The notes beneath the pieces are model-generated. The model made no database searches. It saw nothing but the letters and a program-made list of their open reading frames with translations, and was not told where the DNA came from. A stretch of 38,361 nucleotides of DNA from NCBI GenBank assembly GCA_021779935.1, contig JAJXZT010000039.1, positions 1 through 38,361 of the forward strand. The letters run 5' to 3'. Of this stretch, positions 23,191 through 29,928 are shown piece by piece. Each line of letters begins with the position of its first letter. Position 1 is the stretch's first letter. The translations under genes and the position numbers were made by a program. This stretch comes from Acidobacteriota bacterium. Lineage in GTDB: Bacteria; Acidobacteriota; Terriglobia; Terriglobales; Acidobacteriaceae.

Positions 23191-23201
23191 CGCCCCGTCC
23201 G

Positions 23202-24203
23202 ATGAAAGCGCTCCGCAACGCACTTTATCTCTCCGGCGCATTGCTTGCCGTCATGCTCATCGGCATGACTGGCTTCCACTACATTGAGGGCTGGTCCTGG
23301 TTCGATGGTTTCTACATGGTGCTCACCACCTTCACCACCATCGGATACCAGGAGCTCCATCCTCTCTCCACCATGGGGCGCGTCTTCAATGCGTTCCTCA
23401 TCGTGGCCGGTGTCGGACTGGTTTTTCTCATCATCGGGTCGCTCACCCAGGCTTTGTTAGAATTCGAATTCAATCAGCTTTACGGCAGGCGCAGAATGGA
23501 ACGCGATATCAGCCGTCTCAGCGGTCACTACATCATCTGCGGCGCCGGACGTGTCGGCCGCAGCGTCGCCCGCGAACTCGCGCGCAAGCCCGCTCCCTTC
23601 GTCATCATCGAGCACAATCCCGAGAAGGCCGAGCGTTACCGCGAACTCGGTCTCAACATCATCGGCGACGCCACCCAGGAGGCCACGCTCCAGCAGGCGC
23701 GCATCGAGCACGCCGCCGGACTCGTCGCCGCCACCACCACCGATGCGACCAATACCTACATCGTGCTTGCCGCCCGCAGCCTGAATCCCAAACTCAAGAT
23801 CATCGCGCGCGCCAGCGAAGACGGCGCCGAGAAGCACCTCCGCAGCGCCGGTGCCGACTCCGTCGTCTCGCCCTACGTCTTTGCCGGATATCGCATCGCC
23901 CACACGTTCCTCCGTCCCCACGTTGTCGACTTCATGGAAGTCGCGCTCGTGCAGCAGGAGGAACTTGGACTTGAGATTGAGGAGGTTCGTGTCGAGGAGG
24001 GATCGCGCTTCGCCGGCAAAACCGTCCGCGAATCGCATATCCGTCAGGACCTCAATGTCATCGTCCTCGGCATCAAGCCTCACGGACAGCCCATGAAGTT
24101 CAACCCGTCCTCCGCCGATCCCATCAGTGCCGGCGACCAGCTCATCGTCATGGGCAAGCCCTCGGATCTGCGCCAGTTGGAAGAGTTCGCCAAGGCCAAG
24201 TAG
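23202..24203 (+). CDS. potassium channel with TrkA-N (RCK) domain
   Basis: The product is 333 aa. TM1 (about residues 7-25), a pore loop with the filter TTFTTIGYQE (TIGYQ at 46-50), and TM2 (about 63-85) form a two-TM channel like MthK/YugO. The RCK part begins HYIICGAGRVGRSVARELA (Rossmann G-x-G-x-x-G) with the acidic dinucleotide-binding residue in FVIIEHNP, and ends in a TrkA-C domain (EVRVEEGSRFAGKTVRES ... GDQLIVMGKPSDLRQLEEF). It would conduct K+ gated by a nucleotide or ion. The filter has Gln in place of the second Gly of GYG. The gene stands alone. Confidence 0.9.
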   Translation: MKALRNALYLSGALLAVMLIGMTGFHYIEGWSWFDGFYMVLTTFTTIGYQELHPLSTMGRVFNAFLIVAGVGLVFLIIGSLTQALLEFEFNQLYGRRRMERDISRLSGHYIICGAGRVGRSVARELARKPAPFVIIEHNPEKAERYRELGLNIIGDATQEATLQQARIEHAAGLVAATTTDATNTYIVLAARSLNPKLKIIARASEDGAEKHLRSAGADSVVSPYVFAGYRIAHTFLRPHVVDFMEVALVQQEELGLEIEEVRVEEGSRFAGKTVRESHIRQDLNVIVLGIKPHGQPMKFNPSSADPISAGDQLIVMGKPSDLRQLEEFAKAK

Positions 24204-24228
24204 AGTTCTTTTCGAGCAGAGAACTTCG

Positions 24229-24271
24229 GGTGCCCCACGTTCGCGGCCTTCTTTTGGCCGATAACGTGGGA
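24229..24271. repeat. palindromic element A (CACGTT type)
   Basis: GGGTGCCCCACGTT at the left and AACGTGGG at the right give an 8-bp outer stem (24235-24242 with 24264-24271). CGGCC/GGCCG forms an inner stem. It starts 25 nt after the channel stop. Confidence 0.85.
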
Positions 24272-24283
24272 GAGACGAATTTG

Positions 24284-24316
24284 GGTGGCCCATGCGCGCT
24301 TTTTTGCTTGCATGGG
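24284..24316. repeat. palindromic element B (CATGC type)
   Basis: GGGTGGCCCATGC and GCATGGG flank a short T-rich centre; CCCATGC pairs with GCATGGG over 7 bp. It lies 12 nt after element A. Confidence 0.8.
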
Positions 24317-24328
24317 AACGAGAGCGGT

Positions 24329-24349
24329 CACCGACCATCGACTAACAAC
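24329..24349. repeat. degenerate heptanucleotide repeat (3 x 7 bp)
   Basis: CACCGAC, CATCGAC and TAACAAC are in 7-bp register immediately after element B. Confidence 0.5.
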
Positions 24350-24367
24350 AATGTTCGTTTTTCTCTT

Positions 24368-24395
24368 GAAACTCGAAACCTGAAACTCGAAACTG
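24368..24395. repeat. heptanucleotide tandem repeat (4 x 7 bp)
   Basis: Four units all begin GAAAC, in exact register (GAAACTC, GAAACCT, GAAACTC, GAAACTG). The run lies between palindromic elements B and C. Confidence 0.85.
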
Positions 24396-24400
24396 TCTTT

Positions 24401-24443
24401 GGGTGCCCCACGTTCGCGCCCCGTTGTTGGGCGATAACGTGGG
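24401..24443. repeat. palindromic element C (CACGTT type)
   Basis: It has the same head and tail as element A, with the core CGCCCCG...TTGGGCGAT instead of CGGCC...GGCCGAT. The inner stem is therefore different in sequence but still self-complementary (CGCCC/GGGCG). Confidence 0.85.
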
Positions 24444-24452
24444 TAATTCGCC

Positions 24453-24487
24453 GGGTGCCCCATGCAAGCCGCTTTTGCTTGCATGGG
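24453..24487. repeat. palindromic element D (CATGC type)
   Basis: GGGTGCCCCATGCAAGC and GCTTGCATGGG give an 11-bp stem. It lies 9 nt after element C, repeating the A-B arrangement. Elements A-D with the heptad runs fill the whole 342-bp gap 24204-24545; no gene is seen there. Confidence 0.85.
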
Positions 24488-24510
24488 ACGAAGTGGCTTT
24501 TGCTTTTCTC

Positions 24511-24531
24511 GTGACTCGCGACTATCGACTG
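24511..24531. repeat. heptanucleotide repeat (3 x 7 bp) ahead of the NAD(P)HX repair gene
   Basis: GTGACTC, GCGACTA and TCGACTG share the NNGACTN pattern of the run at 19422. The run ends 14 nt before the start codon and directly abuts the ribosome-binding site (ACGGAG). Confidence 0.7.
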
Positions 24532-24545
24532 GAACGGAGTTCCCC

Positions 24546-26117
24546 ATGAAACTCACCACCGCCGACGAAATGCGCACCATCGATCGTGTCACCAGCGAAC
24601 GCTTCGGCGTTCACTCCCTGGGACTCATGGAAAACGCCGGTATTGCCGTGGCTTCGTTCGTGCGCGCGCAGTTTCCCTCTGCCACGCGCATCACCGTCGT
24701 CTGCGGCAAGGGCAACAACGGAGGTGATGGTTTTGTTGCGGCGCGCCGCCTGCATCACTCCGGCAAGGTGGTGGAAGTTGTCATCCTCTGCGATCCCGCC
24801 GAACTCAAGGGCGACGCCGCCAACATGTTCGGACGCCTCCCCTTCCGCCCCATCGTCATTCGCAGCGAGCAGGAGTTAAAGAACGAGACTGATCGCAGCC
24901 TGGGCAGCGCCGATCTCATTCTCGACGCGATTCTCGGCACCGGCTTTCGTGCGCCCGTCACCGGCCTCTACGCTGCCGCCATTGAAGCCGTCAACGCGGC
25001 CATCGCTCCCGTTGTCGCCGTCGATATCCCATCCGGCGCCGCTGCCGATTCGTTTACCCTTCAGACCGGGCTCCTCGCGCGCGCCGATGCCATCGTTACT
25101 TTCACCGCGCCGCGTCCGGCCCACATATTCGGAGGCCTCACTCGCGGCCCCGTTATCGTCGCGCCCATCGGTTCGCCCGATGAAGCCATTGTCTCGGCCT
25201 TGAACCTTCAGGTCGTCACCGCCCGCCGTGTTGCGCCGCTGCTTGCGCCGCGCGCGCTCGACGCCAACAAGGGACGCTTCGGTCACGTGCTTGTCGCCGG
25301 AGGATCGCTCGGCAAGGCCGGAGCCGCTTCCATGGCTGCTCTCGGAGCCTTGCGCGCCGGGGCCGGATTGGTCACCGTCGCCACTCCTCGCAGCATCGTC
25401 GGCACCGTCGCCTCGTTCGCGCCGGAGATCATGACCGAGCCGCTCGCGGAAACCCACGCGAACTCCATCGCACTCGACTCGTTCGCGCACTTTGAAGGTC
25501 TGGCAAAAGGGAAGACCGTGCTCGCCATCGGCCCCGGCGTCTCGCGCGATCTCGACACCGCGCAGTTCGTGCGCACCGCCGTCGCCAAATGTACCGCCCC
25601 GATCGTGCTCGATGCCGATGGCCTCAACGCCTTTGACGGTAATGCGCAATTGCTGAATGGCAAGTCGCGGACCATTGTCCTCACGCCGCATCCCGGCGAA
25701 ATGGCGCGTCTCACCGGCAAGACCATCGAGCAGGTGCAGAAGGATCGCATCGGCATATGTCGATCTTTTGCCGCCGCCCACCAGTGCATCGTCGTCCTCA
25801 AGGGACACCGCACCATCATTGCCTCGCCCTCGCCGGATGATGCCACCTGGGTCAACCCCACCGGCAATCCCGGCATGGCCACCGGAGGCACCGGCGACAT
25901 CCTTACCGGCCTCATCGCCGGCATGATCGCGCAGTTCCCCTCGGACCCTATGGCTGCCGTCACCGCCGCCGTCTATCTCCACGGACTCTCCGGCGATATC
26001 GGCAGCGACGTCGTCGGCGAACAGCCCCTCATCGCCACCGACCTGCTGAAGTTTCTCCCCGAGGCCATGTCCCGCACCCGCGAATGGTCCCGCGAAAAAC
26101 TCCTCCGCCTTTGCTAG
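24546..26117 (+). CDS. nnr: bifunctional NAD(P)HX epimerase / ADP-dependent dehydratase
   Basis: The product is 523 aa from the ATG at 24546 (ACGGAG upstream); the ATG at 24462 lies in repeat sequence. Residues 1-210 are the YjeF_N epimerase (VCGKGNNGGDGFVAARRL and VDIPSGAAADSF). Residues about 225-510 are the ribokinase-like dehydratase, with KGRFGHVLVAGGSLGKAGAASMA, APIVLDADGLNAF, LTPHPGEMARL and the terminal signature NPGMATGGTGDILTGLIAGM. The enzyme repairs hydrated NAD(P)H, converting R to S and dehydrating S-NAD(P)HX. The fused form, as here, is the common bacterial version. It stands alone. Confidence 0.95.
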   Translation: MKLTTADEMRTIDRVTSERFGVHSLGLMENAGIAVASFVRAQFPSATRITVVCGKGNNGGDGFVAARRLHHSGKVVEVVILCDPAELKGDAANMFGRLPFRPIVIRSEQELKNETDRSLGSADLILDAILGTGFRAPVTGLYAAAIEAVNAAIAPVVAVDIPSGAAADSFTLQTGLLARADAIVTFTAPRPAHIFGGLTRGPVIVAPIGSPDEAIVSALNLQVVTARRVAPLLAPRALDANKGRFGHVLVAGGSLGKAGAASMAALGALRAGAGLVTVATPRSIVGTVASFAPEIMTEPLAETHANSIALDSFAHFEGLAKGKTVLAIGPGVSRDLDTAQFVRTAVAKCTAPIVLDADGLNAFDGNAQLLNGKSRTIVLTPHPGEMARLTGKTIEQVQKDRIGICRSFAAAHQCIVVLKGHRTIIASPSPDDATWVNPTGNPGMATGGTGDILTGLIAGMIAQFPSDPMAAVTAAVYLHGLSGDIGSDVVGEQPLIATDLLKFLPEAMSRTREWSREKLLRLC

Positions 26118-26133
26118 CGGCATATATATCTGC

Positions 26134-26177
26134 GGGTGCCCCACGTTCGCGCCCCGCTGTTGGGCGATAACGTGGGG
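26134..26177. repeat. palindromic element E (CACGTT type)
   Basis: It is nearly identical to element C (one C/T difference in the CCCCG[T/C]TGTTGGG core). The 8-bp outer stem CCCACGTT/AACGTGGG is intact. It starts 17 nt after the nnr stop and could act as a transcript end. Confidence 0.85.
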
Positions 26178-26250
26178 AGATGGCTCTCAACCTGAGCAAC
26201 ACGCGCGGTGGGATTTATCCGTAAGTCATGGTCCAAGAGTTCAGCCGTGG

Positions 26251-26667
26251 ATGAGGGCTCGCAGCATGTTGAATGTCTATAGGTTCAAACGGCCGTATGT
26301 TCCATCGCGGAGAACAACATCGCTCTTCCGCGCGGCGTTTTATCTTGTGATTGTCACGCTAGTCCTGTTTGTCATCGTCATGACCCTGGCCATCATCGAC
26401 CCGGGAGCGACTTACACGATCAGCGGAACCTTGGCGTCGGTGGTGTTCTGGTTGGAGTTTGCGGTCGTCGCAATTCTCATGAGCGCTTCATGCTGCTTGT
26501 GGCTCGGGATGCTGTATTTCCTGATCGTCTATGACGGCCGCTCTGGTTTTCTCAAAGGTTTTTGGTTCGTGGTTGTCCTCCTCACGGTTTATTTTGGTGC
26601 GGCGCTGTACTACTGGTTTGTCTATCGCGAGTTCTTAGGCTGGGGGCACACCCAGCGCATCGTGTGA
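26251..26667 (+). CDS. small membrane protein, unknown function
   Basis: The product is 138 aa from the ATG at 26251, with a second ATG at 26266; neither has a strong Shine-Dalgarno. Three hydrophobic helices can be drawn: about residues 27-49 (AAFYLVIVTLVLFVIVMTLAI), 58-88 (LASVVFWLEFAVVAILMSAS ... MLYFLIV) and 98-122 (GFWFVVVLLTVYFGAALYYWFVY). The N terminus is basic (RFKRPYVPSRR), so it is probably cytoplasmic. Not recognised. Codon use is more mixed than in the flanking metabolic genes. Confidence 0.65.
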   Translation: MRARSMLNVYRFKRPYVPSRRTTSLFRAAFYLVIVTLVLFVIVMTLAIIDPGATYTISGTLASVVFWLEFAVVAILMSASCCLWLGMLYFLIVYDGRSGFLKGFWFVVVLLTVYFGAALYYWFVYREFLGWGHTQRIV

Positions 26668-26675
26668 TTCTTTTT

Positions 26676-26718
26676 GTGCCCTACCCTTCTCTCGCGCAGT
26701 TTGCGAGAGAGGGTGGGG
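26676..26718. repeat. palindromic element, GTGCCCTACCCTT type
   Basis: The head GTGCCCTACCCTT and tail AGGGTGGGG are the same as at 14992. The inner stem here is CTCTCGC/GCGAGAG around GCAGTTT. As in the first copy, a single T is bulged. It lies 8 nt after the membrane protein stop. Confidence 0.8.
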
Positions 26719-26782
26719 TTGTTGCCTTTCAATTCGACACTCCGGCAATCCGTACATTCGAAAATCCTGTCGTCCTGCCCCA

Positions 26783-26815
26783 ATCGTCAATCAGCAATCG
26801 TAAATCGACAATCCC
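26783..26815. repeat. heptanucleotide tandem repeat (4 x 7 bp)
   Basis: Four units begin ATC in 7-bp register (ATCGTCA, ATCAGCA, ATCGTAA, ATCGACA), followed by ATCCC. It shares the ending with the thiE upstream run. Confidence 0.8.
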
Positions 26816-26855
26816 TCACCCTCTGCGTTCATCCGTTGCCTTTGTCTTTTCTAAT

Positions 26856-26883
26856 ACCCAGCACCTGGCACCTAACACCTTCC
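26856..26883. repeat. heptanucleotide tandem repeat (4 x 7 bp)
   Basis: ACCCAGC, ACCTGGC, ACCTAAC and ACCTTCC are in register. The units match the ACCT-type run at 23115 upstream of the channel gene. Confidence 0.8.
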
Positions 26884-26905
26884 CTCCGCAGCTTGCTCCA
26901 TGTGC

Positions 26906-26918
26906 GACAATGATCCCC
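26906..26918 (+). promoter_or_regulatory. -10-like box suggesting a leaderless GTG start for tsaE
   Basis: GACAAT (26906-26911), GATCCCC and a GTG at 26919 repeat the -10, C-rich spacer and start pattern seen at 11882 and 18738. If real, tsaE begins at GTG 26919, three codons inside the ATG call. Confidence 0.4.
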
Positions 26919-27353
26919 GTGACCCGTGAATTCACCACGCACTCCGCCGACGAGACCATCGCGCTCGGACGCCAGCTCGCGCCGCTCATCCGTGACGCGC
27001 GTGTTGTCCTTCTGCGTGGAGATCTCGGGGCGGGCAAAACGACGATGGTGAAGGGAATTGCTGAGGCGTTCGACGCCGCCGAGCGCGACGACGTCACCAG
27101 TCCAACATTCACTCTCATCCATGAGTACCGTGGGGCCGACCGTTCGCTCTTCCACATCGATCTCTACCGCATCGACACGCAGCGCGAACTCGACACCCTC
27201 GGCATCGATGAACTGATGAGCGACGAGGGCAACATCCTGCTCATCGAGTGGGGCGAAAAGTTCCCCCGCTTCCTCCGCGAGCGCGACTTCGAAATCGTCA
27301 TCACACGCGCCGGTGATCAGGACCGCAAAATCGTCCTCCTCGGCGAGCAATAA
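26910..27353 (+). CDS. tsaE: tRNA threonylcarbamoyladenosine biosynthesis ATPase TsaE
   Basis: The product is 147 aa from the ATG at 26910, or 144 aa from the GTG at 26919 (see the -10 box). Motifs: Walker A RGDLGAGKTTMVKGIA (about residues 37-52), the switch DDVTSPTFTLIHEY, FHIDLYRIDTQRELDTLGIDEL and the Walker B-like ILLIEWGEKF. Length and order are those of TsaE. It works with TsaB and TsaD to make t6A37 on ANN-decoding tRNAs. No tsaB is adjacent. A hairpin follows at 27363-27386. Confidence 0.94.
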   Translation: MIPVTREFTTHSADETIALGRQLAPLIRDARVVLLRGDLGAGKTTMVKGIAEAFDAAERDDVTSPTFTLIHEYRGADRSLFHIDLYRIDTQRELDTLGIDELMSDEGNILLIEWGEKFPRFLRERDFEIVITRAGDQDRKIVLLGEQ

Positions 27354-27362
27354 CTCCGTTTT

Positions 27363-27386
27363 AGGGAACCCCTCCTCGGGTGCCCT
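27363..27386 (+). terminator. hairpin after tsaE
   Basis: AGGGAACCC and GGGTGCCCT pair over 8 of 9 positions around CTCCTC. It is 9 nt after the tsaE stop. The T-run (GTTTTT) begins only about 8 nt later, so it is a weak terminator. The right arm contains the GGGTGCCC word of the palindromic family and may be a decayed copy. Confidence 0.45.
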
Positions 27387-27486
27387 GAATCGGTTGTTTT
27401 TGAGCTACTCCCCAGTATCGAAATCGCCAACACAAAAGATAATCAGTTGATTACTCAATACCCTTTAGTTACTCCACCCAAAAACA

Positions 27487-27517
27487 CAAAAAATCCGGGG
27501 CTCGATGCCCCGGATTT
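27487..27517 (-). terminator. intrinsic terminator of fabI
   Basis: AAATCCGGGGC (27491-27501), TCGAT loop and GCCCCGGATTT (27507-27517) form a perfect 11-bp stem. Read on the minus strand it is followed by a run of T (complement of the A-run at 27488-27493). It ends fabI transcription 20 nt after its stop. Confidence 0.9.
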
Positions 27518-27536
27518 CATAGTCTTCTTCGGGTTT

Positions 27537-28307
27537 TTAGTAGCCCATGATATTGAATCCGCAGTCGACGTAAATCGTCTCTCCGGTGATCCCCGCGCCT
27601 GCCGGACTCGCCAGGAAAGTTGCCGCTGCCGCGACCTCGTTTACATCCACATTGTGCTTCAGCGGAGCCCGGTCGGCGTGCATTTTCAGCATGTCCGTCA
27701 ACCCCGCAATCCCGCGCGCAGCAAGGGTTTTGATCGGTCCGGCGGAAATCGCATTGACCCGGATCTGCCTCGGTCCCATCGAGTTCGCCAGGTAGCGAAC
27801 CGTGGCTTCCAGCGCTGCTTTCGCCACGCCCATCACGTTGTAATTCGGCACCACTTTTTCCGCGCCGAAATAGCTCAGCGTAATCACGCTGCCGCCCTCG
27901 GTCATCAGCGGCGCAGCCGCCCGCGAGAGCGCAATCAGCGAGTAAACGCTGACGTCATGCGCAATCCGGAACCCCTCGCGCGTCGTCAGCAGGAAGTCGT
28001 TCTTTAATTCATCCGCCGGCGCGAACGCAATCGAGTGCACCAGCACGTCAAGTCTTCCGTAGCGCTGTTTTAGCTGCTCAAACAGCGCTTCAATCTCATC
28101 GTCGTTCGAAACGTCGCACTGGAACGCCGTTGCGTTCGGAAGCGAGGCGATCATCTCCTCGGCCTCTTCCCGCAGACGCTCGTTCTGATACGTAATGGCC
28201 AGTTGTGCGCCGGCTTCCTGCAGATGTTGCGCGATTGCCCAGGCAATGCTGCGCTTGTTTGCAACTCCAAAAACAACGGCGGTACGTCCTACCAGGCTGA
28301 ATGACAT
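27537..28307 (-). CDS. fabI: enoyl-[acyl-carrier-protein] reductase (NADH) FabI
   Basis: The product is 256 aa. It is an atypical SDR: VVFGVANKRSIAWAIAQHL binds the cofactor, and the catalytic set Y146, Y156 and K163 (SYFGAEKVVPNYNVMGVAK) has the FabI Y-x6-K spacing. RVNAISAGPIKTLAARGI is the conserved substrate-loop region, and it ends GETIYVDCGFNIMGY. It reduces trans-2-enoyl-ACP in the last step of each fatty acid elongation cycle. The start at 28307 is preceded by AGAAGG, close to the ATG. It is monocistronic, with its own terminator. Confidence 0.97.
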   Translation of the reverse strand: MSFSLVGRTAVVFGVANKRSIAWAIAQHLQEAGAQLAITYQNERLREEAEEMIASLPNATAFQCDVSNDDEIEALFEQLKQRYGRLDVLVHSIAFAPADELKNDFLLTTREGFRIAHDVSVYSLIALSRAAAPLMTEGGSVITLSYFGAEKVVPNYNVMGVAKAALEATVRYLANSMGPRQIRVNAISAGPIKTLAARGIAGLTDMLKMHADRAPLKHNVDVNEVAAAATFLASPAGAGITGETIYVDCGFNIMGY

Positions 28308-28479
28308 CCTTCTGCTTCACTCCATTTTGGGGGCGGAATGGTTGACGAATCTACCAGCATAGCAGTTTCCGCGCCGGTTGCGCCATGCATCCGCGCTGTG
28401 CCGCGATGGATCGCCAGCACATTTCGATGTGTTACGGGTCACTTCGCGCTTCTGCCGACCGGACTAAGGTAAAGCTGCT

Positions 28480-28797
28480 ATGACTACGAAAGTGCTGGAC
28501 CCGATAGCCGCGGAAAAACCAAAGGCCTGCCCGCCTGAGGCGATTCCGTTGTCCCGGGGCACGTGCCTGGAGTTCGTGAGGTTCTGCAAAGAGCAGCACC
28601 TCACGGCCCGGGCGGCACACACGTTTCTACGCGTGCTCCACAACAAGAGCTGGGAAGCTGAATGCGATCAGATCCGGGAAGCAATGCGTCCCGAAGTTGA
28701 TCGCATCTTTGCTCCCGCCGAAAGCGCTCTTGCCGATGGTGCCAACTGCAAGGATGTTTTCGATAAACTGGTGAAATCGCTGGACAATCAGAAGTAA
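28480..28797 (+). CDS. small soluble protein, unknown function
   Basis: The product is 105 aa from the ATG at 28480, with AAGG 12 nt upstream. No signal or TM segment. It has a mixed helical composition with five Cys (LSRGTCLEFVRFCKEQ near the middle and GANCKDVFDKL near the end); no CxxC pair that would mark a zinc site. Not recognised. It is divergent from fabI over a 172-bp gap and has a strong terminator at 28833, which supports it as a real gene. Confidence 0.65.
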   Translation: MTTKVLDPIAAEKPKACPPEAIPLSRGTCLEFVRFCKEQHLTARAAHTFLRVLHNKSWEAECDQIREAMRPEVDRIFAPAESALADGANCKDVFDKLVKSLDNQK

Positions 28798-28832
28798 CTT
28801 TTCTTATTCGTAGACGTCTTCATACATATACT

Positions 28833-28858
28833 AGCCCGCCATCCCGGCGGGCTTTCTT
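28833..28858 (+). terminator. intrinsic terminator
   Basis: AGCCCGCC (28833-28840), ATCCC loop and GGCGGGCT (28846-28853) form a perfect 8-bp stem followed by TTCTTC. It ends the 105-aa gene and, inverted, may also serve the minus-strand zinc-ribbon gene. Confidence 0.85.
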
Positions 28859-28876
28859 CGTATGAAGGCCTCGTAA

Positions 28877-29080
28877 TCAGACGTCGGGAGAATCCACGTG
28901 CACGAAAAAGCGGTGCCCGCAATCGTGGCAACGGAACGGGTACTGTCCCGTCAACTGGGAACGAAGGTACTCCAGGAGAGAGCGGTGAGAACGCCACGCC
29001 CGTGGTTTTTCGCAGTTTGGGCATAGGGTGCCCTCACGGTGGGGATGTTTGTTTTTTCGCTGCTTATATTTTTCAGGCAT
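28877..29080 (-). CDS. small zinc-ribbon protein
   Basis: The product is 67 aa. Two CxxC pairs (LCPNCEKPRAW and RCHDCGHRFF) separated by about 30 residues, with a basic middle (RSHRSLLEYLRSQL), make a zinc ribbon; the YPFRCHDCGHRF ending is a recurrent pattern in small proteins of this kind. The N terminus is very basic. No clear Shine-Dalgarno is seen ahead of the ATG at 29080. It could bind nucleic acid; function unknown. Confidence 0.6.
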   Translation of the reverse strand: MPEKYKQRKNKHPHREGTLCPNCEKPRAWRSHRSLLEYLRSQLTGQYPFRCHDCGHRFFVHVDSPDV

Positions 29081-29195
29081 GTGAATGCGTGTGCTTCACA
29101 CAGCAACTTTCTCCGGAAAAGCAGATTCACGGAGGCCAATTGCACCACGGGCATACTTCCGGATACTTCCACTTCGGTGCGCGAATAGCCTCGTG

Positions 29196-29786
29196 CTACT
29201 GACTCTTAACCAGTTCCGCAGCCAGGAGGCTGGCCTTTACGGCGAGATTGTGGGCACGCTCGAAGTCTCCGTCCTTGATTGCGCTGCGCGACTGGGCAAT
29301 GTAATTGAGTGCCTGGCGCATCATTCCCTGTTCGGTGGCGCTGAGTTGGCGCGTTATTTTCCGCAGATTCTCCTCGGCTGAGCCCAGCAACTGGTCGGTT
29401 TCACGACGCTGGGACTGTGCTGTACCCTGGGGAAGGTCGGCGGAGATCTGCATGGCATCACTACTGTTGGAAGGTTGCTGGCCGACCGTCGGTTTTCCGG
29501 CAGGTTCATTTACATGTGCCGATGGTTTCTTCGCCACATGATGGGTGACGCGCTTCTTTTTCCGGGGAATCTCGGGATTTGGCTTGGCCGCCTCACTGGA
29601 CGTGGTGGATGCCGGCGGCTGCGCGGGCGGAGTCACGGGTTTTGTTTCCACCGGCTGCGGAGCTGTGATGGTTGGAGCCTGCGCCTGTGGCGGAACCACC
29701 TGCGGCTTCCTCTTCTTGCAGCCCGCAATCATTGAAATTGCAATCAGGGCCGCAACAGTCACGAGTTTTCGCGTATTCAGGGACAT
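29196..29786 (-). CDS. lipoprotein with proline-rich linker and helical domain
   Basis: The product is 196 aa. The signal TVAALIAISMIAGC has a lipobox-like MIAGC with Cys at about residue 23. Residues about 25-75 are Pro/Ala/Thr/Val-rich, 75-90 are basic (PRKKKRVTHHVAKK), and about 120-196 form an amphipathic helical region (ETDQLLGSAEENLRKITRQL ... ALNYIAQSRSAIKDGDFERAHNLAVKASLL), like a single TPR/DUF4398-like hairpin. It lies 142 nt downstream of the sigma-54-linked kinase on the same strand, so it may belong to that operon. It would be anchored in the envelope; function unknown. Confidence 0.78.
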   Translation of the reverse strand: MSLNTRKLVTVAALIAISMIAGCKKRKPQVVPPQAQAPTITAPQPVETKPVTPPAQPPASTTSSEAAKPNPEIPRKKKRVTHHVAKKPSAHVNEPAGKPTVGQQPSNSSDAMQISADLPQGTAQSQRRETDQLLGSAEENLRKITRQLSATEQGMMRQALNYIAQSRSAIKDGDFERAHNLAVKASLLAAELVKSQ

Positions 29787-29928
29787 TCGGCAGTCAGTGA
29801 ATCGGCGGCCTGCGGAAACATGCTACGGGTTTCCAGAGACGGAGCCTGGAACCACACCAGTTCTTCGCGGGAACAATCGCCGTGTCCAGCGAGGCGAGCG
29901 CCACGAACATCTATTCTATCCGCCGCGT

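Noticed and set aside
24080-24592. A 170-aa minus-strand open frame with repeated GHPxxxPRYRP...GRERGAP segments
   Set aside because: It is the translation of palindromic elements A-D and the heptad runs, overlaps two real genes, and has no start signal; the peptide repeats only reflect the DNA repeats.
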